From assembly GCA_963920705.1 (NCBI GenBank), contig OY987231.1:9045424-9109423 (forward strand): a stretch of 64,000 nt of DNA. Direction: 5' to 3'. Position 1 is the stretch's first letter, and every line of letters begins with the position of its first letter. Both the position numbers and the translations under genes were made by a program. Below, one piece after another: positions 32,696-47,600 of this stretch. The DNA is from Odiellus spinosus. Lineage: Eukaryota; Arthropoda; Arachnida; Opiliones; Phalangiidae. The notes beneath the pieces are model-generated. The model was not told where the DNA came from. It saw nothing but the letters and a program-made list of their open reading frames with translations, and searched no databases.

Positions 32696-35600
32696 CTGCA
32701 TCAAGACAAACAAAATCACATGTAATAGTGCAATTTGGAAAAAAATAATAGCAGGTGTAAATAGTTAGAAGTAGGTGCCCTCGCCTATTTGGAGATTTTT
32801 TTTCAAGCCTTTTAATTTTTGGGGTTTTGGCAGGAAATCGCGGATGAATAAACGAAATTCCGTGACTGGCAGAACTATTTTTTTATCTAGGTCATGAACA
32901 TTTACGACTATATGTAGTTATTTTTATGGTTTGAGATTTAGGGTCACTCCTAATCCCATTTCTTGTCCGTATATGCATTCTGCATCAGTATTAACTTTTT
33001 GAGTCATAGTTTTTCTTATCTCGGTTTCTTCAATACTAACATGGCCAAGGCCTAAACAATCAACTTCAATTCCTCTGCTTTTGTTTGAAATTTTTATCAC
33101 TGGTTTCTCAATAAGTTCCGTTACACGACGCTAACTAATTAAGCTGATTAAGTTGCTATAAGCTTAATGTAAAAGCAGAATGCCAGAATCAAACTTGACA
33201 GAAAATATTCATCCATGTCTATAGTTCGGGTTAGGACCGTGTGGTGGCACTTTTCATAAAATCGGCATCAACCAGCTGCCTCTCTCTAACTGGCTAGATT
33301 CAAGGGTTTGAGGTGCGAGTTCGTTTTATTTTTTTTTTTTTTTTTCAAGGGACGTCTTCCACTAGTTAGAAAGGGGGTTACCTACTTCCCCCTATTATAT
33401 TAGAAAAATTACAATACTAACCTTAATCGGTCCTTATAATCGTAAAAAGGTTTGATTTTCAGGTAATGTTGAAGCCTATTCATAACCAAGACAGGATCTG
33501 CTTTTAGTTCCTCTCCATCGATGATCATAAGCTGCTCGTTTAATTCAAGTTTAAGTGTGTTAATTAAAAAAATTATTAAACTGAAAATGAAATAACAAAC
33601 CTGTTGAGGGGTGTAGAAAGACAGCCACCTTTCAAGATGCTGCGAATACATTCCTGGACTAAGACATCGATTCCGCAATTCCCTTAGAGGTTTGGGAGCT
33701 TGATCTCCGGCAGTAACTACCTCATAAAAGGTGTAGTTTAGAGCCGTAGAATCCCGATGAGCTCTCATATGCTATGGGTAAAAAATTGCAACACTTGTTT
33801 TTTCCATCCTTGATTAAAAGGAGAATGCTAGCTCCTAACAACAGCTTAATTTTTCAGCTAAAAATTGACATTTGAATAGACCTAACCCACTAATAAAATA
33901 AATGTTGAACAATTAAATATTAAGCTGGAACTTAATTTTAAAACTTATCCGAAAAGTAGGCTTAACTCCATGGGGAGATTGACATCATATGCCTATAGTT
34001 TGAAAAGTTTTAATGTTGGAATAAAAACGAGCCTTAATTAAGCCTAGTTTGAAATGTTTTACTGTGGGAATAGAACACTGACTTCTTAAGCCTAGTTTGA
34101 AACGTTTTACGAATTCTTGTTAAGCCTACTTTCCGAGTTATACAATTGATTTCAAGCTTAATGTTTGTTTGTAAACTTCTTTAGGTCTATTTAAATGATA
34201 CAGAATCTGAGATCGAAAATCAATCGTTGTAGGGAACTTGCAATTGCCCTTTAATGGTTTAACTCTAGAGAAAAATATTCAAAATAAAATTTACCTGATA
34301 CCATGAATAGGCTCTTTTAATTGGGCTAATTAAAATCGTGACTAGTTTGGCTTCTGGTAGCAAAGCGTGAGCTCTCGTGGGAACTAGCTCGCCATCAAAA
34401 TAAGTGGCACTTTTCTCAAACAGATACTTATCCGTCGAGTTTTTGGGAACAGGGAAGAAATTCATATACCTTGAATTAGGAATTAAAAAGAGCATAAATT
34501 AAATTTTTAATATAATTTACAGGTGGAAAAATTTAAAAAAGGGAAGAAATAAAATAGTACCAGTCTAGACCCTTATAATAATTTCTTCCGTTAAAAAATT
34601 GAACCTCTTCAAATGTAACTGGACTTGGGTAATTACTAACTATAGCTGGATGAAGTATTAAGAATGTTGAAAGAGCCGTAGTACCTGAAAATAAATGAAT
34701 TTTAAAAAGTAGTAACCAATTTCTTAGTAGTAAAATTCAAATATTTTATAGTATTAAAGGGATAATGAAGTGATTTTTTTATATTAAAGGGATAATGAAG
34801 TGATTTTTTATATTAATTCAATAATGAATTTAATTTGTACAAAGGAGTAGCTGGAAAAGGTAGATATTTTTATTATAAATGAGAGCTTACCAGTCTTTTG
34901 GGGCCCTATCACCAAAAATTTTGGCAATTGCTCGCACGATTTTGTGGTGGACCAAATAGCTGCGTGACGTTTATCATTACAAGGATTCTTGAAAAAAAAA
35001 AAAAAAAATGTATATATATATATTTTAACTTGAACCAGGATATTTTTTGTCGTCGTTGTAAATGAACATTCAAAACTAGTGCGCGTGCTAACCACCAGAG
35101 GGAGTAACTATACTTCATGTGACGCTATAGACAAGAAAGAAAAGAGCTTGAGCACTCCTCTCTTGAACCTAGGATGATGTGATAGAGTAATAGTATTTTG
35201 TATCTAGCTTAATATGATCTCCGTAATTCAGTAATTAAATGAATACCCCATGCTCAATTCATTTAACACTGGTTATGCTTGGGTTTCTTATCAAGCTTTG
35301 GATCAGAGTTCTGAGGTTTCAAGCCTATATCGAGCCTCAAAATTCCAATTGAGCTTTTATCGAGCCTCAAAATTGTTTTTGCAAGATTTTGAGAGTATAA
35401 AGTTAAATTAAGCAATTGTTATTTCTAATAGCTTACTATATAAGAATTACAGAAGTGCATAGTGCTTGAATTTGCCTAGTAATTAGTTATTTTCCCCTCA
35501 GTGCTCAACAGCACTATAGTAACTATAGCGGACGCAGGTAACTGTAATTGGTTGCTCAACATCGTCCGCTAATTTTATCCAGCCATTTGTTAGTTTCTCG

Positions 35601-38600
35601 ATGCTAAAGAGGACTCGAACCTGAAGGAAAAGTCTTCAATATGTTCGTTAGCATCGAGAGACCAAATGAGCGAGATATAACCAATCAAAGAATTCTACAA
35701 GATATTTTCGGTTAATCATCTTACCATCCATACGGGATCAGTCTCATCAGGATAAAGTTGAAAATATTTTTCAGCTAGCTGCGTAGGAGGAATTGTTGAA
35801 AGCTGAAGATTCGTCCAACATCTTAGGAATTTTACAACGTATTGGAAAGTGTAGAGTGCTAATCGATCGTTTCCGTAATTGGAAAGGTGCGTCATGAATA
35901 AATTTATCTGCAAATATAAGACTATTTTTAAACAGACCTACATGGTATAGATACGATGGTAAAAAACCCAAACAATAACTTACTGGATTATTTACAAATA
36001 AGAAAAACAGTTCTCCTCCCCTAATACTGTTTTCCAGTTTTTCCCTGCCTCCGGGATACATATCCATGTATATGGTATGCGTGTACAGCCCGCAAGTTTG
36101 TCTCGGTAACACCTTTAAACAAGTTAAAAATTAAAGACTATCGACTCAAATACCATGGGATTGTCTAAATACCATGATATTTCTATGTATAAAGCCTCTC
36201 CTAAGTCTCGCTGGTCTCAAATGCGGGTATTCTTCGGTGCTAGTAACTCGAATGTTCCACACTTTCTTCCAAGCTTCGTACAATGGTTCGTGGACCGGAT
36301 AGACACCAGAATGATGAGGCGCGATTGAATAACCGGAATCAGTGGGAATATTGTGTTTCTAAAAGTTAATTAAACCTTAAAGAGTTAATATCTCTAGGTT
36401 GAAATCGCTCCAAAAAAATTAATATACTTTAGCAAATTCTTTATTGAGCCTCATTTCCGCTTCTATTTGCGTCACGTTATCGTAAAGGTGGGGTTGACTA
36501 TGACTCCACATGTGCTCAAACCACCAGAATTTATGGGCATTTTCTAAAATAATAAATTTTGAATCGTTAGTTAACAAAAAAAGTTAGTCAATGGCAAAAG
36601 AACGTTTGCCATTTCGGGCTTAGTTTCGGTGGTTCAGGTTTACATCCTGTCGGTTTGCTCACACATTTAACAATGAAGGTTTAAAACACTTCTCCAGGGG
36701 CTAGCAAAAAATTCCAAAGTTTATACATTATTACAGAAAAATAACGTTCAGTAGTGTAACAATCTAAAAAAAAAAAAAAAAAAAATTGTGCGTCATAGAC
36801 AACCAAGCTCGAGTAGAAAAAATTAGCTACCACCCCCGTTACGCTTCAGTGGTTTGGACTCTTCCGGGAGATTTTAAGTCTGGAAAGGAGTGGCGGAATT
36901 CAGGCGGGAGCACTTAGCGATATTGTCTTCTCTCTCTACTCTGGAATTTCTCTGGAGAGAGGCGCCGACTGAAAAATTAATACATTCAAAATAATGATTC
37001 GTTACATAAATTTTAATTTTTTATGGCGTAGTTTATTTCTGGAACGTAGTTAATGATTATTTTCATACGAAAAGTAGGACTTTCTGGATTAAGTACTTTT
37101 ACGAAAAAGCCCACGCGAAAGCGACCTTCTCACTGGTGCCAGAACGCGCGAGAATCAACTGTACGCTCTACACTAGCCAAACGATATTAATGATGACGTA
37201 GTATTGAGGGGAATTTATTTTAAAAATTTCCAAAATGGTGATTGTAAATATGTATTTTTACTGTCGTGGCAAGTTTTTCCATTACATATGTATATACAAG
37301 TACATTTTGAATCCATCTTTCCAAAAATAAAAATCCGTGATAGCTTAACTTTAAACGCGAACGTTCAATAAAATTGCTAAATTTTACCGCGCAGCATTTG
37401 TCGTGATCATTCAAATCGGAGTCTTTCATTAAACTCGATTCTTATAACCAAGGTTCTTTCATTTAAAATAAAAATGAATTTTTCGTGCTAGAGAACCATT
37501 AGGCTTGGCGCTCCTCACCGAGCACCGAGAAAGAAAAAAAAAAAAAGAAGCCGAACTAATTTTATTCTTGCACTCTTTTTTTTTTACGACATTTTATTCG
37601 CGTGTCGGATTTTTATTATTCTCCGATTAGGTCGGGGTCCAGCCCACTAAAGCTTAGCCCGCTTACTTTTCGTGGCTTCTTTTTCTTTCACTCGCGGTAA
37701 CATCGATAAAAAGAGGCGCTTCTCTAACAACTACCGAAAGAAAAGACACGTCCTTACCCAGAAAAATCTGGCTAATGATACGACCATAGTAGTTGACTCC
37801 CTTTTTGTCCTCGAAACAACAGAAAAATCTATCATTAAAACCCTTGTTTTGCATAGAAGAGTTTCTCATACAACCCCACCTTAGGGTTGAGGGTCGGGGT
37901 TGAGGGAAAACATCAAGAACAATTTTTGTAGTAATAACCACGGAACATTAATCGTTTTTTTATTTGAAAGTCATACGAGTATATCACGAAATCTTAGGGT
38001 TGACAACTCAAATAATTACGGCTCATTACGACAATTAGTTGTCATGAAAATGTTGTCATCTTATTGTTTTTCAATTAGTGTCTGAACTGCGTTACAAATA
38101 CAACTTCGACAATGGCGCGTCAGGATATTTTGAAGAGTGATTGACCAAGAATTGATTTCGGATATCTTATCAAATCCTATGGCGGCTCATTTGAGAAGCA
38201 TTAGGAACACATTAAGAAGCGTTGAGAACCGTGGCTACGCCAGGATGTTTTAACTAGATGGCAAAGATATAGTTTGAATTCGGGGATCATATCAAATTCA
38301 CAGACTGGTTATTGTACCCCATCTGGCCCAATCCTTGGTTGCGCCATTTACCCTACATTTTGCCCATGGAAAGTTCCGGAGACCAAACACCCACAAATGA
38401 AATTATTTTCATCTTAGATAGGCATCGAGGCTGAAACATATTTATGCGGGTTGAATTGAAAATACCTTAGATTGGGCAACCTTTTGCGGTTGCTTCTCTA
38501 CCTGACACGTGTATGATGGCTAAAAAAACACGTCTTTTACAGACTGTAAAATAAATTTCATCTATCACGCATAGACCAACCTCTAATCGGAATGAATAAG

Positions 38601-41600
38601 TTATTTTATATGATTAAATATAATAATATATGTTTCAGAATTAGGCTCGCGAGCCCAAAACCTTGAGCAAATAAGAACACGTTATATAAATATATAAAAG
38701 CATTTGTCCCATTTCTTATAATATAGACTTCTACAGTATGTAGACCAACAATAGAAGGAAGTTAGACAAATATTAATGTTCGCGTCGACTACCTTATCAT
38801 CGGTTTGATTCATGAGGTAGTATTACTGGCCCCAGACTAATAGCGGCGCCCGATTACGAGAATATACCCATCACCCTTTCACCCTTACATTTTTATACGA
38901 AAAAGCTAGCGGTGGAGTTCTAGCTAGCTGACCAAACACGCGAGAAAAACGGTTATACCCAATCCATCTTGCGCTATCTCGAGAGTGTCCTTGGTTCCGG
39001 ACGGCAAGAAACCCTGGCATATCATGTATACGAAACCTTGTATATCAAAGTTAAGTGGCGCGCATCTTATAGTCAGTCTCGTGACAACCCAGCCCGCTGT
39101 TGTACTGATATACCGCGAATGTTGAGTGATGTATGGCCATCAACCTATCCTTCCTTGGTTCATGTTACGTTGCTATCTACGCCGTGTAATTTGGGATTAA
39201 AGGGATACGCAATCAAACCAAAAGTGCCCCAAATGTTTTAGTCGAGGACCAGAAAGGTAATTGGAGCTAGTTACGTTATTTTCTCAACTCCCACAACAAA
39301 TACACCATGGAGGTTGAGCCTTTACGATCTCAGGATTGTTTTCGGTTGCGTATGATTTTAATTAGCTACATGTGAAATATATTTTGGTTTAATTATGGAA
39401 TTTCCTAATTACTAGCGCCTAAGGCTGTTAACAATGGGCACCGTTCTTAATACATAAAGATAGATAGAATAACGGAAAACAGTGCATGAAAAAACTAATA
39501 AAAGCACGTGCGTGGCTGCTATGGATAAAGAACAGACAGAAGAGCACACTTGGTTTTGTTAATTTCTACTTTTGCCTGCACTGTTTGCCGTTAGCTGACG
39601 CTTAAATTTTTATAAGAAGCTTATCATATTTTCAATTCTTTCTGTTTTATATAATTTATAAATCAGACAGAATAAAACGGTCTATAAACTAGAGACGCGA
39701 GTGATAAACATCCCTTTTTTTTTATACCGAGAATATGGAACGAGATGATGAGATCCAATACTCTTGTCGTATGTTGGCTAACAACTTAATTAGGATTGGT
39801 ACGAAGGCTTTTGACAAGCATTCCTATAATAACAGCCCTATACCTTCAACAATGTTCGAGCAATATAAAGGGAAGGAAAAAAAAAAAAAAAAATACATCT
39901 CTCATAAAAGATCGGAATTCCGACTTACGCAAGATCATGTCATCTCCGAGATTTTCCTCGGCGTTACCTCGGTGAAAGAACTTGCCGGAAAAGCCCAAAT
40001 TAAACCGGAAACCAGGGACAGACTGACGGAGACGTTCCTGGGCGTCCAATAGCGCCTAGAACAAAAAAAGGAAATAAAGATTGAAGGTTTGCAGTGAGGA
40101 ACAAGTTTGATACCAGATTCCATACACGATAAATCCTTAGAGAGATATATACGTAATAACATCTGATTTGGATTTTTTCACTTATTTTCAATATTATTAT
40201 ATATATTTTTGCTCAAAATATATTAATTCTTTTACGTAATCAAACACTATTTATGCACAATGTCCGTACGTGCGTACGTCCGTAACTTTTTACAGAATAA
40301 TATAATAATATCTACCACGGATTAAACATCATCTATTTCTGATATCACGGATAATTTAAAAATAAATAAGATTTTATAATTTTACACATTATTCGTTTCA
40401 CAGCCTCCCCCAGGCGTAGTAAACCATATCTTACAATCTTCATATTTCTAGATATCATTAAAATATTTTGGGTTAAACATTCCAAAAATTTTTATAAAAT
40501 ATATAACCAAATTTTAAATTTTCGTTTAACTATACACCCAAGGCGAGGTTCGCCTAATATTGAAATCAGTTTGAAGAACCCACTTTTAGAGCCCCCATAT
40601 ATTTTATTATTTTTTGGGTTCGATATCATTTTGGAGACATCACTAAAATAACTTGGCCTATATTTATCCTGGATATAGAGAGTGGGTTTGCGTTTTTTTT
40701 AGGTGGCTTTGGAGTGGTCCCTTGAACAAACCTTGCGTGTGCAAGTAACAGATATTTGATTTTTCGATATATTATTGGATTGAAAGATATAAATGATATC
40801 ATAAGTTAATTCAAAAAGTTATGAAAAATTAGGTTTATAACGGTACCAGCTCGTATGGACATTTTTAATAACACTTCAATCATAAGTTAGCAGCGAATTT
40901 TGTTAAAAACTCTACCATGCCTAGATATTAAAAACATATTTTAAACATTTTTCGAAGAAGATCTCCCAATACTTTTGAGATTGAATTTTTTGTCTCAGAA
41001 AACAGCGGGACACTTTTATATATATTGTCCCTAATATAGCACCCAAAATTGGATTTACGACCAGAAATTTAATAAATTATGGCCGTCGAAGCGTTAAAAT
41101 GTTCAATAAAAATGAGAAAAATATGAAGAAAAACTGTCTTTCGCGATGGAAAAGATAAAAATTTATTTTTTTTGTTTGGTAGAATTGCTCTAGAATTGCC
41201 AGAAAAAAAGAAAGATCGCGAAGAGAAGAAAAATAAGATGGAATCGATGGGGTTGAACGTATTACAGTTCATCCACTGCCTCGGATACAATATTAAGCAT
41301 ACTCAGAAGTAAATACAACAGAAGTAGCTAATTTTTTTTAGGGATTTTTCAACTTTTTCCATTTTTTCACCTCTTACAATTTTTGAGCTTTTGTCGGGAA
41401 AACACGACAAATGGCACGCTCCTAAGTTTTATCTCTTTAGAACAAAATGTATCAGATATTGTGAAAATTAAGCTGCGTTCATTCTGTGCCAAACGTTTCG
41501 CTGGAATCGATTTCTCAAAACTGCTTCGGGATCCAGTTTCATACCGATTCGGTTTCAACAAGCGATAGAAGAAGCTACAATAAATCGATTTATAAAGCGT

Positions 41601-44600
41601 GAAAAGCGCTAAAACGGGTCGTGTGCATCAACCATAAAGAAGGCTTGAAACTTGAAATTTTGAAGCGCGAACTTGTTTTTCGAAATGAAAGGAATGTCTC
41701 CCTCTATTTATTAAAACTGGGTTAGCATACTTCTTTCTATTTACTTCTGGTTAAGTTTAACTTTTTCCTCGCCTAGCTTCCATAATTTTTTTCCTCTATA
41801 AGTCAGTGGAAAAAAGTTCATCCCGTTCTCATAATATTTTTTTTAGTGGAAGTTAACTGAGGGACTGAATTTATATTCTATCGATTTAGTCTAATATTCC
41901 AGTATCTATATATACAAGGCGAAAGAGGATAGAGGAAATTAAAAAGATTCGATAAAGGAAAATTGAAAAAGTCCGTCCTCGCAAATTAGGTTTTTTTGTG
42001 CAAATAAAACTTCGCTATCTGTTTCATCTCTCTTCTCTTTTTTTGTCTACTCTTAATAAAATCTTTAGACAAACAATATATATTATCTCATTAATTTCCT
42101 GATCTTATTTGTATTTCGGCGAATGTAAATTCGAATAAAGTACGCTCTTGGTACACATTTGCAATGATTAGAAATTGATTAAACAGATTAAGTTAATAGA
42201 AGATAATTTAATTTCGGAATGATATTGATACGGTTATAATGACGACAGCCGGCTCTATTCCTCCGAACACCAGACTAATTAGACTAAAATCAATGCCTAG
42301 ATTTCCAACGAGTATAATGTCAGTACTTTTACAATTTGTATTTCTTGGATTATTTCTTTAAAGTGACGATGAAGAAGGAAAAGAATTATTTTTTTTATCG
42401 ACTCTACTTTTAAAAATTGGACTTGTTCGCGTATCAAAACATTTAGAAAATGTCTTTGAATTGAGAAAGATTCAGATTTTGCGAGGGGTCAGACACTCTT
42501 GAATTCGCTGTACACCTGAGTTCAGCTTTGATAGTGCAGAGATTTCAAAAAATTTGTACACCTGAGTTCGCAAGTGACAACCCCCTTGCGATTTTGGTAT
42601 TCAATTAAAAGGAGAACCTCTGACTAATGTTCCCAAAGCTATCCTTCTGTTATACTGTAGCGAAATATTTGTGCTATTTCGGAGAAAACGCTGTTCTTCG
42701 TCATATTAAGAAACAGAAAAATCTTAATCGTGTAATTTGATAAAAGTGGTTCATCATTTCACCGCATTGATGGGCATGCTTCACGGAGTTTAGTACAGTG
42801 GAAGGCTGGCGAAGCGCTTCACGCGAAGTGCTTCGCTATCCTTCCACTGTATTGCACCCCGCGAAGCATGCTCATCAATGTTTCACGGTTAAATTAAAAA
42901 AAATTATGGAAAATGAGGCGCCCCCTTTTGGGGGCTTGCCGCTTGTATATACAATGCTGTAATATATCTCCCTGAAAAGACGAAATTTGATTGGTTCGTA
43001 TCCCTTTCTCTCCGAGGAGGATTCAAAATGGGGGTCGACCTTTAAGCTCGAATTTTAAGTACTTATTTAAATACCGTTTTTAGATACTAAATATTATAAT
43101 TTAGAGTCTAAGAAACCAATTATTATACTCCATTTCCTCCAGATTACTTTGAATTTATATAGTTTCTCCTACATTGAAATACTGAACTATTGTTTTGTTG
43201 TTGCCTTTAGGATTTCATCCTTACTGCATACAAATACCAGCATTAAAATAGCCAGCATTCATGAATATAAACCACAAAGATTCTCGAGCAAAAGTTAGAA
43301 AACAAAGTATTTCATTATCATAACAATGAATTCAAAATAGCTAACAAAAAATGCGGGAGAGTAAAGATCTGGCCAATTGAAAATTGAAAAAACTAAAACC
43401 ATAATAATAAAAAAATAGTAAAAACCTAGGTAAATTGAATATTAAAAAACTTTGTAAATTCATCGAGGCTCCTGTTTTTTCCCTCAGCTACTTTGGTAAT
43501 GCAAAAAGGGGATAAGGATAGAAAAAAAAAACTTTTTCCTTCATCGATCGATGGCGAGAAAACGCAAACAAAAGCTATTAGCTTAATACAAAGCTGGTAA
43601 GAAAGAAAAAAGAAAAAAAAAAAGTAAAAACAGCTTTTAAAGAGAAGAGGAAAAAAATATATAAAAGAGGTTTAGACAGGGCAAGCTTTTAGCCTGATAT
43701 CAACCTCTTAAAAAATGGAAGGGGTAGATAACGGTCCAGAAAAAAATGTACAGGGTGATCATTTTTAGATTCGCCAAAATCCAAAAATAAATACATTACC
43801 GCGTACACTTAGCAAGTTTTCGAAATAATGTGTTTAGGGTGTTAAAATAAACGGAATATAACCCAACAAAGTAGTTACCATTATTTCCCACCCCTTTTAC
43901 AAGTGTTGGTATGTGAGGTCATCCATAAAGATGTGAGGGGGTCATCCATTACGATGAGAAATATGTTGGGTCTGCCCTAAACAGATCAAAGGTCATCGGT
44001 AAGTATGTTACATTCATGGGTAAATATGTTACATTTGTGGGGGTCATCGGTAAATATGTTACATTGTGGGGGTCATCGGGGGATCATTCCTAAATACATT
44101 GGGAGGGGGGATCATTCCTAAATATGTAGGAATCATCCCTTGAGCGGGGTTATTTCTAAATATGAATTAAATGGAGTTTATAATTCTTTTATAAGATACG
44201 TGTTTTCTTTCAAGAACTTCCTTAATGTACATGATATTACCGCTTCAAAGGTCTCACATTTTAATCGTTTATCTGGGTTTTATATTCTTACTGAAATCTT
44301 ATCCACCTTGTGTATTTTATCGAATTGTCTTTCCTTAAAAGGGCAAAGTTGTTATATATAGGGACAAGTAAAGAACTCGTACCATAGAGCAACAGCTCAA
44401 TTTATATAAAGTTGATAAAAAAAGGGGAATCTTTCTTACGCGATACCTAGAAGGAACGGTATTTAATTGGCACGGGTTTCGTTCGATCAAGAAGATTGCC
44501 TAGACTTTATACCACCGTTTTGTCTACGGACCACTCGAGATTACGGCGCTATTGATTCTAAAACGTTCTGGCAGCGAGTAGCTTGCTAGCGTGTCCCATA

Positions 44601-47600
44601 TAGTAATTTAGTTTTAGTACACCTACATCTTCTTCATCTTAATAGGTAGTGACTTGGTAATGGAATAGCCCAAAGATTTCTGAATATTCATTAAACACGG
44701 ATTTTTTTGTTCAGGCTAAGAGTATGGTTTGAAATCCCTGAAGGAAGAAAGGCTCGATGGAAAAATGCTTTTAGCAGAATTTTTTTATTGGAAAGTGTAC
44801 GAGAACTAGGGATCGTTAAACGGAGCGCGTGATACTAGCTGGTACAATTTTCTCCCTACATTCAAGATTAAAACCAACACGTTTATGGCACGGTTGCCAA
44901 TGCGTTAAAGGACAGATTCATCTTATAAGAAAGGACACATAAATTTCAAAACGTTGAAAAACCGTAGAGTTTCCTGAAAAATTAACCAAGGCCTAATTTT
45001 CTAGAAATGTTTCAAATACCGATGCGCACGTGGTTTTGTTAGTTACTAATTTTGCATTCACCGTTAGAGGACGCTTATGAAAGGGCTCCAGATTTTGTTA
45101 TACATCTTTATCTATTAAAGGGAGACTGAAGGAAAAATAGAAATCCCAATTTGGTTGATAAAACCGTATATAGTAATAAAAAAGTTCCTTCCTCAAGTTC
45201 CTTCACTGAAATATATTTTCTTCGGATTAATTACTCCAAAATTAAGGTTTAAAGTCAGAGTTCTATCCCAACCCGGTTTATTTAAATCGTCCACCATCTT
45301 GTTCCGTGTAGAAAAGGGGAGGCCAGCCAATTGGAATTTTTCTTTGTTATGTTAGTCTCCGAATAATTAATATACATTTTTAATGGGAAGTGTGGCGCCA
45401 CCTTTTGGGGACTTGCCGCTTGTACATGTATAATTTTGGAATAAAAAGACGAGATTTGATTGGCTCGCCTCCCTTTTCGCAATTTAACGTTTAATATATA
45501 TTTTTTGTAGTAACATTTTATGGTCTAAGAAATCGAAAAATTAGGTTATCGCAAATTACACACGATTTCCTTTAGTCTTTCTTTAAGATAAGTGTCCATT
45601 GTTAATATCCTATAGTTGAAACCAGAAGCCGATGAAACCCTCCTTTGAAGTCTACTACTCTAATGTTCCATATAGCGCGCCTCTCTGTATGGGTAAAATT
45701 CACGATTTTCCGAAATCGGCCAGCACCCCCTGTCTACGGAAAATTGGAAATTCTCTCTCTCCACAAACGACGACATTTTTTGACGAACTCCAAGGCTGCT
45801 AAAGATATTCGCTCGACGAACTCCCGCTCCGAAAATATCTACCGTTATGAGGCGTACGAATCGCGCTTTTTGAAACTAACCCATACAGAGAGGGGTAGAC
45901 AAGACCCGGGAGTAATAGACTTCAAAGGAAGGTTTCATCGGCTTCTGTTGAAACTGTAATCTATTAAATAATATCGAAATATGAGACTAAAAGTGGGAGC
46001 AGGCGGAGTTTTGACACGCCATCTAAGATCATTAAACACAATTTCAAACAACATCCATTAATATATAACAAAACTATATATAACATTATTCCCTTATAAT
46101 TATGGAAATATCCTCAGATATAGTCTATCCACTGCAGGATGTAATTCAAAGGGGTGAGAGAGAGAAAATAAAGGGAAATTACGTCACTACTATACTGCCT
46201 TTCATTCTGGATTGTTTCTATACAGTCAAGTATCGTACAAAGTATCAGAGATGATGTTTCTGATGGGTTGAATCCCCTTCTTCAAAACCCTACGGAGATA
46301 TTTGGGTAATTGTAATAAATGAAGATTCTTCTAATTCGGAGTTCGTAAGAGATTCGAATGTATCCCGCAAAGAATCCCGGAGCGCCTATGGCCAACTTAA
46401 CACCAAACTTTCGAAAACTTTTCCCTGGATCCTAATGGTTCTGACGCGAGAATATAGGTAACCGGACAAAAGCCTATCTCAACTGTAAAGACCTTATAGT
46501 AGTGGTAATAACAATAACAGTGAAATTCCTAGAAAAGGCGCGTTAAATAAAGCATAGGGTATAAGCACTGCTGAAGGGGATTATGACATTGAAGGAATAG
46601 TCTCATTTAAAGTTATCAAAATAGTGTAAAACGAATGATAGCGCATCTAAATCTACTTGAATATGTAAAAATCAAAACATAATATAGGTCATTCATCAAC
46701 TATTTGATGTTTATCGAAACCATGGCTTCCAGCAAAATATGAAAAAAATAAATAAAAAGAAACTTAAAGAGGGGCAGTCACGTATTTTTCGTGAACTCCA
46801 AATGGAAATTGAGTAGCATTTTCGGAAAAATTGTTAAAAACGATTCAAAACATATATACATATATAATAGAAACAAATTACCGCGAGAGTAAAAATACAT
46901 ATTTTATAATCACCATTTTCGAAATGTTTAAAATGAAAATTCCCCCTAATATTAGGTCATGGCACTATGATTGCGTGGCTATTGTAGAGCCTACAGTTGA
47001 TTCGCGCGTTCTAGATCGCGATAAAGTCACTTTCGCACCGACTTTTTCGTAATAGTACTTATTCCAGATCAAATCCTACCTTTCGAATGAAAATTATCGT
47101 TAATTACGTTCCGGAAATAAACTGCGTCACATAACGGAACAAAATATATTAATTTGTTCTGACATAAGGCCGCTTTCGTCCGGTCTTTTTCGTAAAAGTT
47201 AGCAACGATAATTATATCTGATCATTTAAAAGAAGTCGATATAAATGACAGTTGTCCTTTAAATTCCAAAGCGTAAACTACTAGTATAAGACAAATCGCC
47301 CCTAAAATAGGCGTAAAATTTCCAAAAGAGCTCGAAGCACGCGACACAAAATATTCTTTCTTAAAAAGACAATTTACGATATTTCTCGCTCATCAAAAAA
47401 GATGTACTCCTCCTATCCAGGCTGTCTCCAAATACAGTTTGAGAAACTACTTTCATCCTTTCAAAGTTAAACACGGTGTATTATTTTACCTCGGCTTTCT
47501 ATATTTTGCTCGACAAAAATATGATCTATATAAAAATATCCAAATATAAATTGACTACAGACATTTAAAGAGAGATTGAAAGGGTTCATGTTTTTTATAT

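Larger units (their letters stand above)
36544..39928. other. 3.4-kb NDST intron
   Basis: Contains A/T-runs, a partial copy of the 15521 MITE family (36840-36975) and a copy of the TTAAAGTGAGGCTGTCAC MITE family (37020-37358). The open frame at 38969-39241 (+, 90 codons) has no recognised domain and I do not call it a gene. Nothing else is supported. Confidence 0.7.

Noticed and set aside
38969-39241. A 90-codon plus-strand gene in the NDST intron
   Set aside because: No recognisable domain, no splice or expression support, and a length possible by chance in a stretch of higher GC.
39735-40052. A 105-codon plus-strand gene
   Set aside because: It overlaps, on the opposite strand, the well-supported NDST exon 39929-40055.
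45645-45959. A 104-codon plus-strand gene
   Set aside because: Coextensive with the Tc1/mariner-like MITE 45613-45956 and without domains.
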